From positions 1 to 11,798 of the forward strand of contig CAJTRO010000072.1 of the NCBI GenBank assembly GCA_910579015.1: DNA of 11,798 nucleotides, written 5' to 3'. A program made the position numbers and the translations under genes. Below, in pieces: positions 1 to 5,936 of the stretch. This DNA is from an uncultured Dorea sp. (GTDB lineage: Bacteria > Bacillota_A > Clostridia > Lachnospirales > Lachnospiraceae). Position 1 is the first letter of the stretch. Every line of letters begins with the position of its first letter. A model generated the notes under the pieces. The model saw only the letters and a program-made list of their open reading frames with translations, had not been told where the DNA came from and did not search any database.

Positions 1-132
1 CTTTAATATTTCATGCTGCACTTGGTTTGCCGCAAAGATAGTGATAGACGATAACAGGGCAATCACACATATCGTAATTAAAAAAGTAACTGCCATAGAT
101 GTTCTAAGCGACTTTGTTTTTATTTTGCCCAT
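1..132 (-). CDS. Sensor histidine kinase, N-terminal fragment (runs off left edge)
   Basis: The first 44 codons of a gene read leftward off the window. The translation starts MGKIKTKSLR and then has a hydrophobic stretch of about 20-25 residues (roughly 13-35), followed by a polar segment at the edge. This is the usual signal-anchor first TM helix of a membrane sensor kinase. The ATG lies inside the last codons of the upstream response regulator, a 13-nt overlap that implies co-transcription and coupled translation. The kinase identity is inferred from this position and the N-terminal TM, because no H-box or ATPase domain is inside the window. By family logic it would phosphorylate the regulator at 120-791. 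Confidence 0.72.
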   Translation of the reverse strand, partial: MGKIKTKSLRTSMAVTFLITICVIALLSSITIFAANQVQHEILK

Positions 133-791
133 TTATAACCAACTCCCCATACTGTTTCAATATAGTTTTTATCCGTATAAACTGACAGCTTATTCCGTAT
201 CTTTCGGATATGTTCTTTTACTACAATGCTATCGCCCTCGCCATGATATCCCCAAAGTTTTTCATAGATAGTTTCCCTGTCAAAAACCATGCCTGCATTT
301 TGGGAAAGAAAACGGATAATCTCAAATTCTTTATTTGAGAAGTCTAACTGTTCCCTACCATAAAATACAGTTCGGCTATTGTAATCAATAATCAATTCCT
401 CATCAAACCTTAGATTTTCTGCCGTGCCTTTTCTTTCTTCACGCCGAAGGTGTGCCGAAATTCTTGCCAATAATTCATCCATGCGAAAAGGTTTTGTAAT
501 ATAATCATCCCCGCCGACAGACAGCCCCCTTATCACATCCCGTTCCGTTATCCGTGCTGTCAAAAAAATAATCGGGCAGGATATATGCCCTCGGATAAGC
601 TGGCACAACTCCAGCCCATCCATTTCTGGCATATTGATATCCAACAATATAATATCTGGTATTACGTTTAATAGTTCTAACGCTTTTTTTGCATTTTCCG
701 CCGTATATACGGAAAATTCTTCTCCTAAACATTTTTCCATCATGGATAATATCATTTCTTCATCATCAATAATCAGTATCTTGTATTTCAT
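120..791 (-). CDS. OmpR/PhoB-family response regulator
   Basis: A 223-residue two-component transcription factor. Receiver domain residues 1-115 hold the acidic pair D9/D10, phosphoacceptor D51 (LLDINMP), T78 (FLTAR) and K100 (ITKPF). The C-terminal winged helix (about 125-223) ends in the typical VKEHIRKIRNKL recognition helix and the WGVGYKW wing. An upstream in-frame TTG at 797 is only 2 nt from the AGGAG box, whereas the ATG at 791 has the normal 8-nt spacing and is the better start. It overlaps the kinase gene that follows. The sequence style resembles regulators of lantibiotic-immunity or cell-envelope systems (SpaR/NisR-like). That is an impression from family knowledge, and no ABC genes are visible inside the window to confirm it. 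Confidence 0.93.
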   Translation of the reverse strand: MKYKILIIDDEEMILSMMEKCLGEEFSVYTAENAKKALELLNVIPDIILLDINMPEMDGLELCQLIRGHISCPIIFLTARITERDVIRGLSVGGDDYITKPFRMDELLARISAHLRREERKGTAENLRFDEELIIDYNSRTVFYGREQLDFSNKEFEIIRFLSQNAGMVFDRETIYEKLWGYHGEGDSIVVKEHIRKIRNKLSVYTDKNYIETVWGVGYKWAK

Positions 792-799
792 AGGCAATG

Positions 800-804
800 C
801 TCCT
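800..804 (-). promoter_or_regulatory. Ribosome binding site deciding the ATG start at 791
   Basis: On the minus strand AGGAG is followed by 8 nt and then ATG. The alternative in-frame TTG would lie only 2 nt from the box, so the ATG is chosen. Confidence 0.8.
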
Positions 805-818
805 TATCAGTTAATCCC

Positions 819-836
819 TTTATCGTAACCGATAAA
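819..836 (-). repeat. Small inverted repeat in the 5' leader of the OmpR-type regulator
   Basis: A perfect 7-bp inverted repeat (TTTATCG, 4-nt loop, CGATAAA) lies between the promoter at 874-902 and the ribosome binding site at 800-804. It would form a short hairpin in the leader RNA or serve as a palindromic protein site. It has no T-run in the reading direction, so it is not a standard terminator. Confidence 0.5.
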
Positions 837-873
837 AGACAGATTTTCGACAATTTCATGCCAGATGATTATA

Positions 874-902
874 ATTATACCCGCTATTTCCACTGCTATC
901 AA
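874..902 (-). promoter_or_regulatory. Sigma-A promoter of the OmpR-type regulator/kinase operon
   Basis: On the minus strand TTGATA (897-902) is separated by exactly 17 nt from a perfect TATAAT (874-879). A second TATAAT sits immediately downstream at 868-873. Predicted transcription starts near 867, giving a leader of about 75 nt. Confidence 0.78.
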
Positions 903-992
903 CATCATTGCATATGGGCGGCAGATATCGAGCCTTCATAAAACCAAAAAACCAACTGACTTTGTTTCCATAATCAATTGGCCATGATATAA

Positions 993-1443
993 TATAATAA
1001 GAAAAAATACTCAGAGGTCGGCGGAATTGCAGTATCCTTTTTGGGTACAGGTCTTTGCATAGGAATGATTCATTTTTACCTTCAGGAACCCCTGACAGAA
1101 TATGGTATACACTTCAAAAAGGTTCATTTACAAATAGTCAGCGGAATCGTCCTGACATTTTTAATCATTTTTTTACTTATACAGGGAAAAGGGAATTTTA
1201 TTGACTTTTTTTCAAAAAATATTCAAAAGTTCAATGTTGAGTATCTGGCTTAGTGCCATTGTGTTTGGAATAGGTCATTATCCATCGAATAATAATATTG
1301 CGCAAGTTATTTCTACTTCTATTATGGGATTGATATATGGGTATTTGAGAGTAAATGAATCAGAGAAATTTAGTCTTTTTTCACTTTGCCTGACACATTA
1401 TCTGCATAATACATTTATGACCTATTTCTTTTTTCACGTTTAA
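993..1443 (+). pseudogene. Broken CPBP-family (CAAX protease / bacteriocin-immunity-like) membrane protein
   Basis: Two overlapping open stretches in different frames look like one damaged gene. The first (open from 993, stop at 1251-1253) encodes hydrophobic helices, including GTGLCIGMIHFYLQEPL and a following TM. The second (open from about 1165, stop at 1441-1443) encodes SAIVFGIGHYP, then STSIMGLIYGYLR, then LTHYLHNTF. FGIGH matches the CPBP FxxxH motif, and H-Y-L-H-N fits the third His/Asn motif. The first conserved motif (EExxxR) is not intact in either frame; only a YREKGIL stretch near the crossover resembles its end. Neither fragment has a convincing ribosome binding site. CPBP proteins are polytopic membrane proteases, some encoded beside bacteriocin genes, where they act in immunity or leader processing. 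A frameshift near 1165-1200 plus N-terminal loss best explains the data. A sequencing error is possible. Confidence 0.6.
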
Positions 1444-1463
1444 TATACAGATGTTTAATATAT

Positions 1464-1505
1464 AGATTAAGAGATTTTAGAATGAACTCTTAAATCTCTT
1501 AATCT
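1464..1505. repeat. 14-bp perfect inverted repeat, possible bidirectional terminator
   Basis: AGATTAAGAGATTT (1464-1477) is matched by AAATCTCTTAATCT (1492-1505) across a 14-nt loop. It lies 20 nt after the end of the broken CPBP gene and 5 nt beyond the stop of the coiled-coil gene, so it separates two convergent units. The stem is AT-rich and neither side has a clean T-run, so terminator function is likely but not proven. A remnant of a small mobile element's ends is the alternative. Confidence 0.55.
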
Positions 1506-1509
1506 TGAT

Positions 1510-2844
1510 TTATCTGGAATTCTTCCGTGCTTCCATAAGCATTGCAAACAAATTGATCCTTCCCATATTTTCCTTTGGCATTGATATCTTATTCTTTACC
1601 CTCTCCGCTGTCATCTCCGCACTTTCTCCAATTTCAGATATCCTTCTGCCTGCACGCTGTGCTTCAATTTCTCTCATTTTTTCCTGATATTCGGACCTAG
1701 CCTTTTCTATCATTTTTTGAGTATCAATCATACGATTTGCTCCATCCTCCGCAAGCCTGGCCATTTTCTCGTATGCGCTGTCAAGCCTGGCAAGTTCTTC
1801 CTCCATTGTAAGCTTATGAAAGCGGTAGTTTTTCCCCTCCAGTTCAAACTCAATATAGTCGGCTCCTTCTTCAAAATTCTGTGTCCATACTTCTCTTGTA
1901 CCATTCGCATATCCGTTAACAATGTCATTGTAAACATCCTGATATGCGTTTATAAGACTATCTTTATGAATATTCACAATATGATCGTACACATTTTCTC
2001 CAGGCTTCATTCCCTGCTCATATGCCTTATTCAAATAAACATTATACATGCCGCAAAGCTGCATCTCTATTGTAGGGTTGTTAAATCCATCATCAGAATT
2101 TTCCATTATCTTATAATATATAGAATCTTGCTGTATTTTTTTCATATCTAAATTTTTATCCGAGAATGTTCCCTCTGTTCCATTTTCAACCTGATACTGG
2201 AAATAATCCTGTCCCTCTGTTGAAATCTGATATTTTATTTTCCCTGACTCAGCTTCCAATTTTACTGTTCTATCTTCAATTTCTGCAATCCTTTGCCTTT
2301 TTCTCTCTGAATCCCCAGATTTTAATTCGGCTTCCAGCACATTCTTTTCTCCTTCCATCCTATCCTTAACCGAATCCATCCGTTCGCTTTGATCCAGCTT
2401 CGCAGACATCTCCGTAATCTCCGCCATCTTTTTATTATTCATTTCATGTTTTGTTAATGGCTCTTTCCTCTTATATATATGATCTTCCCTGCCTTCCTCC
2501 TTCTCATCTGCCGGTTTTGCCAGTTCTTTTGCAATTTCTTCATCAATCGAATCTAACTGTTTCTCATATTCTTCTATTTTCTTCGCAATCTCTGAGGAGC
2601 AATACCCGCTTTCTTTATCTACCATCCTCTCAAGCAGAGAATCTTTGCATTCTCTGATAAAATCTTTCTGCTTCATCAGCCGTTCTACTACGCTCATTGC
2701 CTTTCCTTTTTGTGATATCACGGCGAAATCACAGCGTGGAGGCATACTCTTTTTTTCTTCTTTGCTTCCTGCGTTTTGATTAAATTTGCGGTTTACTGCT
2801 TCTGTATGAAACAAACCATTTACTTTACCAACATTCACATACAT
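1510..2844 (-). CDS. Coiled-coil protein of unknown function
   Basis: A 444-residue protein I do not recognise. It has no signal peptide and no TM segment, so it is probably cytoplasmic. Residues 1-60 are a basic N-terminal part containing the stretch FAVISQKGKAMSVVERLMKQ. Residues about 82-205 are rich in Glu and Lys with heptad-like spacing and look like a long coiled coil. Residues about 210-345 are a more mixed segment with many Tyr and Asn, probably globular. Residues about 347-400 form a second charged helix, and the C-terminus is basic. An in-frame ATG at 2886 lacks a ribosome binding site. The ATG at 2844 has GGAGG 8 nt upstream and is chosen. It lies 114 nt downstream of the AgrC-like kinase on the same strand, with no terminator in the gap, so it may be the last gene of that operon. 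Composition is AT-rich like the other left-hand genes. Structural, adaptor or secreted-effector roles are all open. Confidence 0.85.
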   Translation of the reverse strand: MYVNVGKVNGLFHTEAVNRKFNQNAGSKEEKKSMPPRCDFAVISQKGKAMSVVERLMKQKDFIRECKDSLLERMVDKESGYCSSEIAKKIEEYEKQLDSIDEEIAKELAKPADEKEEGREDHIYKRKEPLTKHEMNNKKMAEITEMSAKLDQSERMDSVKDRMEGEKNVLEAELKSGDSERKRQRIAEIEDRTVKLEAESGKIKYQISTEGQDYFQYQVENGTEGTFSDKNLDMKKIQQDSIYYKIMENSDDGFNNPTIEMQLCGMYNVYLNKAYEQGMKPGENVYDHIVNIHKDSLINAYQDVYNDIVNGYANGTREVWTQNFEEGADYIEFELEGKNYRFHKLTMEEELARLDSAYEKMARLAEDGANRMIDTQKMIEKARSEYQEKMREIEAQRAGRRISEIGESAEMTAERVKNKISMPKENMGRINLFAMLMEARKNSR

Positions 2845-2852
2845 ATCCCATT

Positions 2853-2857
2853 CCTCC
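2853..2857 (-). promoter_or_regulatory. Ribosome binding site deciding the start at 2844
   Basis: GGAGG on the minus strand, 8 nt before the ATG at 2844. The longer reading from 2886 would place this box inside the gene, so the shorter protein is preferred. Confidence 0.75.
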
Positions 2858-2958
2858 GATTCTTTCATATTTTCATGTTGTAACAAGCTCTAACAGAGTA
2901 TCGGACAATGAATCGGGTAAATTTATACAGATGATGTAAACGGATTGTTTTTTGATGC

Positions 2959-4254
2959 CTACGGTAATGGAAACATAGCGTTCAGTGTAAAACTTGTTCC
3001 GCTCTTTAGATCGAGCACTCCTTCATACCGTTCAACGACCGTTCTGATATTTTGCAGACCAACTCCGCTTATTGGAACCTGTTTGGAAGACAGGAATCTG
3101 CCCCCATGCCGCTTAACTGATACGCAGGTACTGTTTGCGATTTCAAATACCCAGTAATTCGGGTATATTTGTGATTTCATCCGTATCCATCCGGCCGGAT
3201 TCCCTGCCTTGATCCCCCGCTGGCAGGCTTCTATTGCATTATCCAGCGCATTTGCCAACAGACAGCAAAGATCAACGGGATCAATCCGGTCTTCACCAGG
3301 CACACTCATCTGAATCGTGATGTCAATCCCCATCTTCTTTGCCTGCTGGTATTTCGGATTCAATATGGCATCGGCAAAAACAGAGCCTGTCCGGATAACA
3401 GTCTCCCCCGCTTCTATAACAGTATTCCATTGTTCCAGATAATGTCTGGCTTCTTCTACATTTTCTTTTTCCAATAACTGTGCAAGACATAGACTGTGAT
3501 TTTTTATATCATGCCGAATCTTCATAAATTGCTCATATTGTTCTTTTGAGATCTCCAGATGCTTCTCTAACATCTGGTACTGTTGTTTTGCCAATCTATC
3601 CACCAGGCGCCGCTCTAACATGATAATACAGCAAACGTTAAGAATCTCTCCTCCCAATGCAATCAGACCGCTGGGAATCACAACCGCATACACATATCCG
3701 GCATCCCAATTACTCACCTTGTCAAATGTCATTGATGTCATGCTGACTGCACTACAGATAAATACAATAATGCATATAAGATAAATGCCATCGCGATCCT
3801 CAAAATCACGTTTCAGCAAATGGATCTTACATTTTAACACTTCCATCACAAAAAAGAGCACAAGACCTGCGATCAGATCAACTGCATTCAAGATGATATT
3901 AAAACAATCCTCCCTCCCATTTAAGCTTGCCGCCGTAAACAGCGGGAAAAATATACCGCCTGCTGTTTCCTGAACCCCATACATCCACAGAGTAAAAAAG
4001 CCCCTTTTTATGATACTCCCATGAAACAGCAGTGTATTCAGCGCAAATGCGCAAATACACAAATAGATCATATTTCCCCAAGGAGTACCGACAATACCAA
4101 ACCATGTATTTATATGTCCATACAGCCAGGTTCCCAGATAAAACCACAGATAAGTATAACGATACTTCACTCCAAGCATCTCTTTTAAAAAGAGACATTG
4201 GTAAAAAGTAAAAAAAATCCCCCAGCTTGTCGTCCATATAGTTGAAGCAGTCAA
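2959..4254 (-). CDS. AgrC-like sensor histidine kinase (GHKL, HPK10 type)
   Basis: A 431-residue membrane sensor. Residues 1-215 are hydrophobic, with about six TM helices typical of AgrC/ComD-type peptide sensors. A charged linker helix (about 216-245) leads to the phosphoacceptor motif H248-DIKNH and a dimerisation helix. The GHKL ATPase domain follows, with its N-box LLANALDNAIEAC (N335, N339) and the glycine motif GVGLQNI (397-403). The likely start is TTG at 4254, which has GGGGAG 7 nt upstream and shares TTGA with the stop of the LytTR regulator. Readings that start further upstream overlap the regulator without need. It would autophosphorylate on an extracellular cue and pass phosphate to the regulator at 4251-4961. 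In known Agr systems the cue is a cyclic peptide made by AgrB and AgrD, but neither gene is visible here, so the signal is unknown. Confidence 0.93.
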   Translation of the reverse strand: MTASTIWTTSWGIFFTFYQCLFLKEMLGVKYRYTYLWFYLGTWLYGHINTWFGIVGTPWGNMIYLCICAFALNTLLFHGSIIKRGFFTLWMYGVQETAGGIFFPLFTAASLNGREDCFNIILNAVDLIAGLVLFFVMEVLKCKIHLLKRDFEDRDGIYLICIIVFICSAVSMTSMTFDKVSNWDAGYVYAVVIPSGLIALGGEILNVCCIIMLERRLVDRLAKQQYQMLEKHLEISKEQYEQFMKIRHDIKNHSLCLAQLLEKENVEEARHYLEQWNTVIEAGETVIRTGSVFADAILNPKYQQAKKMGIDITIQMSVPGEDRIDPVDLCCLLANALDNAIEACQRGIKAGNPAGWIRMKSQIYPNYWVFEIANSTCVSVKRHGGRFLSSKQVPISGVGLQNIRTVVERYEGVLDLKSGTSFTLNAMFPLP

Positions 4255-4961
4255 AAAACATCTCCCCTTTCTTTCAGATAATACATGAAAGCCAGGCCAA
4301 ATGCCTGATACCTGCGTCTGGATAATGGCACAATCAATCCATTGTCTAACCAAATCGCTTCTTTTTTGTAATGATTCACATGATTAAAATTAACAATATA
4401 ACTCCTATGACATCGAAAAAATGTATCTGGCAGCATTGGCTCAAGTTCATTTAATCTGCCATAAAACGGAACAGCCTCTTCATTTTTATGCAGATATATT
4501 TTTCTATTCATGACCTCCAGATATAAGATCTGTTCAAAAGGGATTCTTCTTACCAGCGTTCCCTGACAAACGGTAAGCGCATGTTCATATTCTCCTTTAA
4601 GAATGGAACACAGATTCAAGAGTACGGCTTCTAACTTCTTTAGATCTACAGGCTTAATGAGGTAATGAAATGCCTGAACATCATATGCATCTATGGCATA
4701 TTGCCGGTGAGCCGTAATAAAGACCAGCTTGCTTTCATCGCCCCTGGCTCGCAGTCTTCTTGCCAGGTCCAGCCCGTTGAGGGGCTGCATGGCAATATCA
4801 AGGAATAAAATATCAAATTTCTCACGTGCCAGAAGTGCATTTCCATTTTCATACGCTTTGATGCTGTATATAACAGAATGCTTATTCAATATATTTTTGA
4901 TATCGTCCGTCAATTGTTCCAAAAGAATCTGCTCATCCTCGCAAACTGCAATTCGAATCAC
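4251..4961 (-). CDS. LytTR-family (AgrA-like) response regulator
   Basis: A 236-residue regulator. The receiver domain (1-120) carries E8/D9, phosphoacceptor D55 (LFLDIAM), T83 (FITAH) and K103 (LIKPVD). The C-terminal LytTR DNA-binding domain (about 133-230) contains FEQILYLEVMNRKIYLH and the typical FFRCHRSYIVN segment. The GTG at 4961, with AGGAG 9 nt upstream, gives the natural start MIRIAVCEDEQ. An ATG at 5027 lies within the promoter -35 box and is rejected. Its stop overlaps the kinase start by 4 nt, so the two are co-translated partners. It has its own strong promoter. Targets probably include its own operon, but I could not identify a LytTR direct repeat with confidence. Confidence 0.94.
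   Translation of the reverse strand: MIRIAVCEDEQILLEQLTDDIKNILNKHSVIYSIKAYENGNALLAREKFDILFLDIAMQPLNGLDLARRLRARGDESKLVFITAHRQYAIDAYDVQAFHYLIKPVDLKKLEAVLLNLCSILKGEYEHALTVCQGTLVRRIPFEQILYLEVMNRKIYLHKNEEAVPFYGRLNELEPMLPDTFFRCHRSYIVNFNHVNHYKKEAIWLDNGLIVPLSRRRYQAFGLAFMYYLKERGDVF
4262..4267 (-). promoter_or_regulatory. Ribosome binding site deciding the TTG start of the AgrC-like kinase
   Basis: GGGGAG on the minus strand, inside the final codons of the LytTR regulator, 7 nt before TTG at 4254. It supports the unusual TTG start and translational coupling. Confidence 0.65.
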
Positions 4962-4970
4962 TTCTATCCG

Positions 4971-4975
4971 CTCCT
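4971..4975 (-). promoter_or_regulatory. Ribosome binding site deciding the GTG start of the LytTR regulator
   Basis: AGGAG on the minus strand, 9 nt before GTG at 4961. No other in-frame start is placed as well. Confidence 0.75.
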
Positions 4976-4998
4976 TTTTTTGCGCTATAATAGTTCTT

Positions 4999-5027
4999 AT
5001 TATAAGGAAAACAAGTTTTGGATACAA
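4999..5027 (-). promoter_or_regulatory. Sigma-A promoter of the LytTR/AgrC-like operon
   Basis: On the minus strand TTGTAT (5022-5027), a 17-nt spacer and a perfect TATAAT (4999-5004). The predicted start near 4992 leaves a leader of about 30 nt. It fires divergently from the promoter at 5138-5146. Confidence 0.77.
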
Positions 5028-5102
5028 GGATATCGTCTGAATGGTTTAATTTTTGCTGTGAGCGGATTTTTCTTGAGATATTCTTTTATTCCAGAAATAC
5101 TT

Positions 5103-5126
5103 TAGATATCTTTTATGTAGATATCT
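5103..5126 (+). repeat. Pair of TAGATATCT direct repeats upstream of the TCS-ABC operon
   Basis: TAGATATCT occurs at 5103-5111 and 5118-5126, a 15-nt period. The core AGATATCT is itself a palindrome. The second copy sits where a -35 box would be for the -10 at 5141-5146, as expected for an activator site. A related GATATC also occurs at 5029-5034 beside the opposing promoter. The role as an operator is inferred. Confidence 0.5.
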
Positions 5127-5137
5127 CCCCCCGCCTA

Positions 5138-5146
5138 TGATACAAT
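5138..5146 (+). promoter_or_regulatory. Extended -10 promoter of the regulator/kinase operon
   Basis: TGA directly before TACAAT (5141-5146) makes an extended -10 element. The position for a -35 (around 5118-5123, TAGATA) is poor and is occupied by a palindromic repeat. The predicted start near 5153 precedes the GTG at 5187 by about 34 nt. An activator-dependent promoter is inferred. Confidence 0.55.
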
Positions 5147-5186
5147 CCATTAGAGAATTAAATCGAATTTAAGGAGATAAAGGAAC

Positions 5187-5936
5187 GTGAAGAGAATAAG
5201 TAAAAGGCGGAAACTGACCATGACTGATTTATATTATATCGAAGACGATCCAGCTATTGCAGATATAGTGAAGGAATATCTGGAACAAAAGGATTTCCGG
5301 GTTACCATATGCACATCCCTTGTGCAGGCAAGGCAGACTCTGAGACTGCATGTGCCTGCCATCGTCTTACTGGACTGGAACATGACGGATGGCCAAGGAG
5401 ACAGCCTATGCCGATGGATCCGCACCAACTGGAAAGAACTGCCGGTCATCTTTCTTACCGTCCGGGGCGATTCCCGCGATATTGTCTTGGGATTCAAAAA
5501 CGGCGCTGACGACTATGTGGTCAAGCCCTTCGATCTGGAGGTACTGCATTCGAGGATTCTGGCATTATTACGCCGGACCGGCAATATAGCGGAGCAGTAT
5601 CTGTCCTGTGACAATATCACGATAGACCAGAACCGCATGAGTGTTTTCTGCCATATAGCGGAGAGTTCTCACGGCTCCTCTTCTCTTCCCTGCGGCAGTA
5701 AAGAGGAGATACACCTTAGTACGTCCGAGTACCAGCTTCTTCTGTATCTGATGCAGAACAAAGGAAGGACCGTAACCAGAGAGAGAATCCTGGAACAGAT
5801 CTGGGATGCGAAGGGAAACTATGTGAATGATAATACCCTGACCGTTACGATGAAGCGTCTGCGGGACAAGCTTCACCAGCCGGCCTGTATAAAAACGGTC
5901 CGGAGCATCGGTTACCGTATGGAGGAGACGATATGA
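5187..5936 (+). CDS. OmpR/PhoB-family response regulator of the TCS-ABC module
   Basis: A 249-residue regulator. The receiver domain has the acidic pocket IEDD (about residues 18-21), phosphoacceptor D63 (LLDWNM), T91 and K113 (VVKPFD). The C-terminal winged helix (about 140-247) ends in NTLTVTMKRLRDKL and SIGYRME. About 15 extra Ser/Gly-rich residues (around 163-178) sit in the strands that open the DNA-binding domain, which is unusual. GTG at 5187 has AAGGAG 10 nt upstream. A second start, ATG at 5220 with only GGCGG before it, would give a 238-residue protein that fits the usual family N-terminus slightly better, so the start is not certain. The stop shares ATGA with the kinase start. It probably controls its own operon and the downstream transporter genes. 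Confidence 0.93.
   Translation: MKRISKRRKLTMTDLYYIEDDPAIADIVKEYLEQKDFRVTICTSLVQARQTLRLHVPAIVLLDWNMTDGQGDSLCRWIRTNWKELPVIFLTVRGDSRDIVLGFKNGADDYVVKPFDLEVLHSRILALLRRTGNIAEQYLSCDNITIDQNRMSVFCHIAESSHGSSSLPCGSKEEIHLSTSEYQLLLYLMQNKGRTVTRERILEQIWDAKGNYVNDNTLTVTMKRLRDKLHQPACIKTVRSIGYRMEETI

Noticed and set aside
962..993. Possible plus-strand promoter (TTGTTT and TATAAT) before the CPBP remnant
   Set aside because: The spacer is 20 nt, too long for a normal sigma-A promoter, and no functional gene with a ribosome binding site follows.
1717..2151. 144-codon open frame on the plus strand inside the coiled-coil gene
   Set aside because: It is antisense to the intact coiled-coil gene, is His/Ile/Leu-rich without a domain pattern, and has no ribosome binding site.
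3899..4261. 120-codon frame overlapping the start of the AgrC-like kinase in another frame on the same strand
   Set aside because: The kinase frame carries the continuous TM pattern and all kinase motifs, while this frame ends early and looks like an out-of-frame reading of the same TM region.
5057..5067. Match to one half of the E. coli lac operator (TGTGAGCGGAT)
   Set aside because: The symmetrical other half is missing, the host looks like a Firmicute, and nothing nearby concerns sugar use. Treated as chance.
4962..5186. Search for an AgrD-like signal peptide gene in the divergent intergenic region
   Set aside because: No short frame with a ribosome binding site and a Cys-containing peptide core was found; the open stretches there overlap the promoters.
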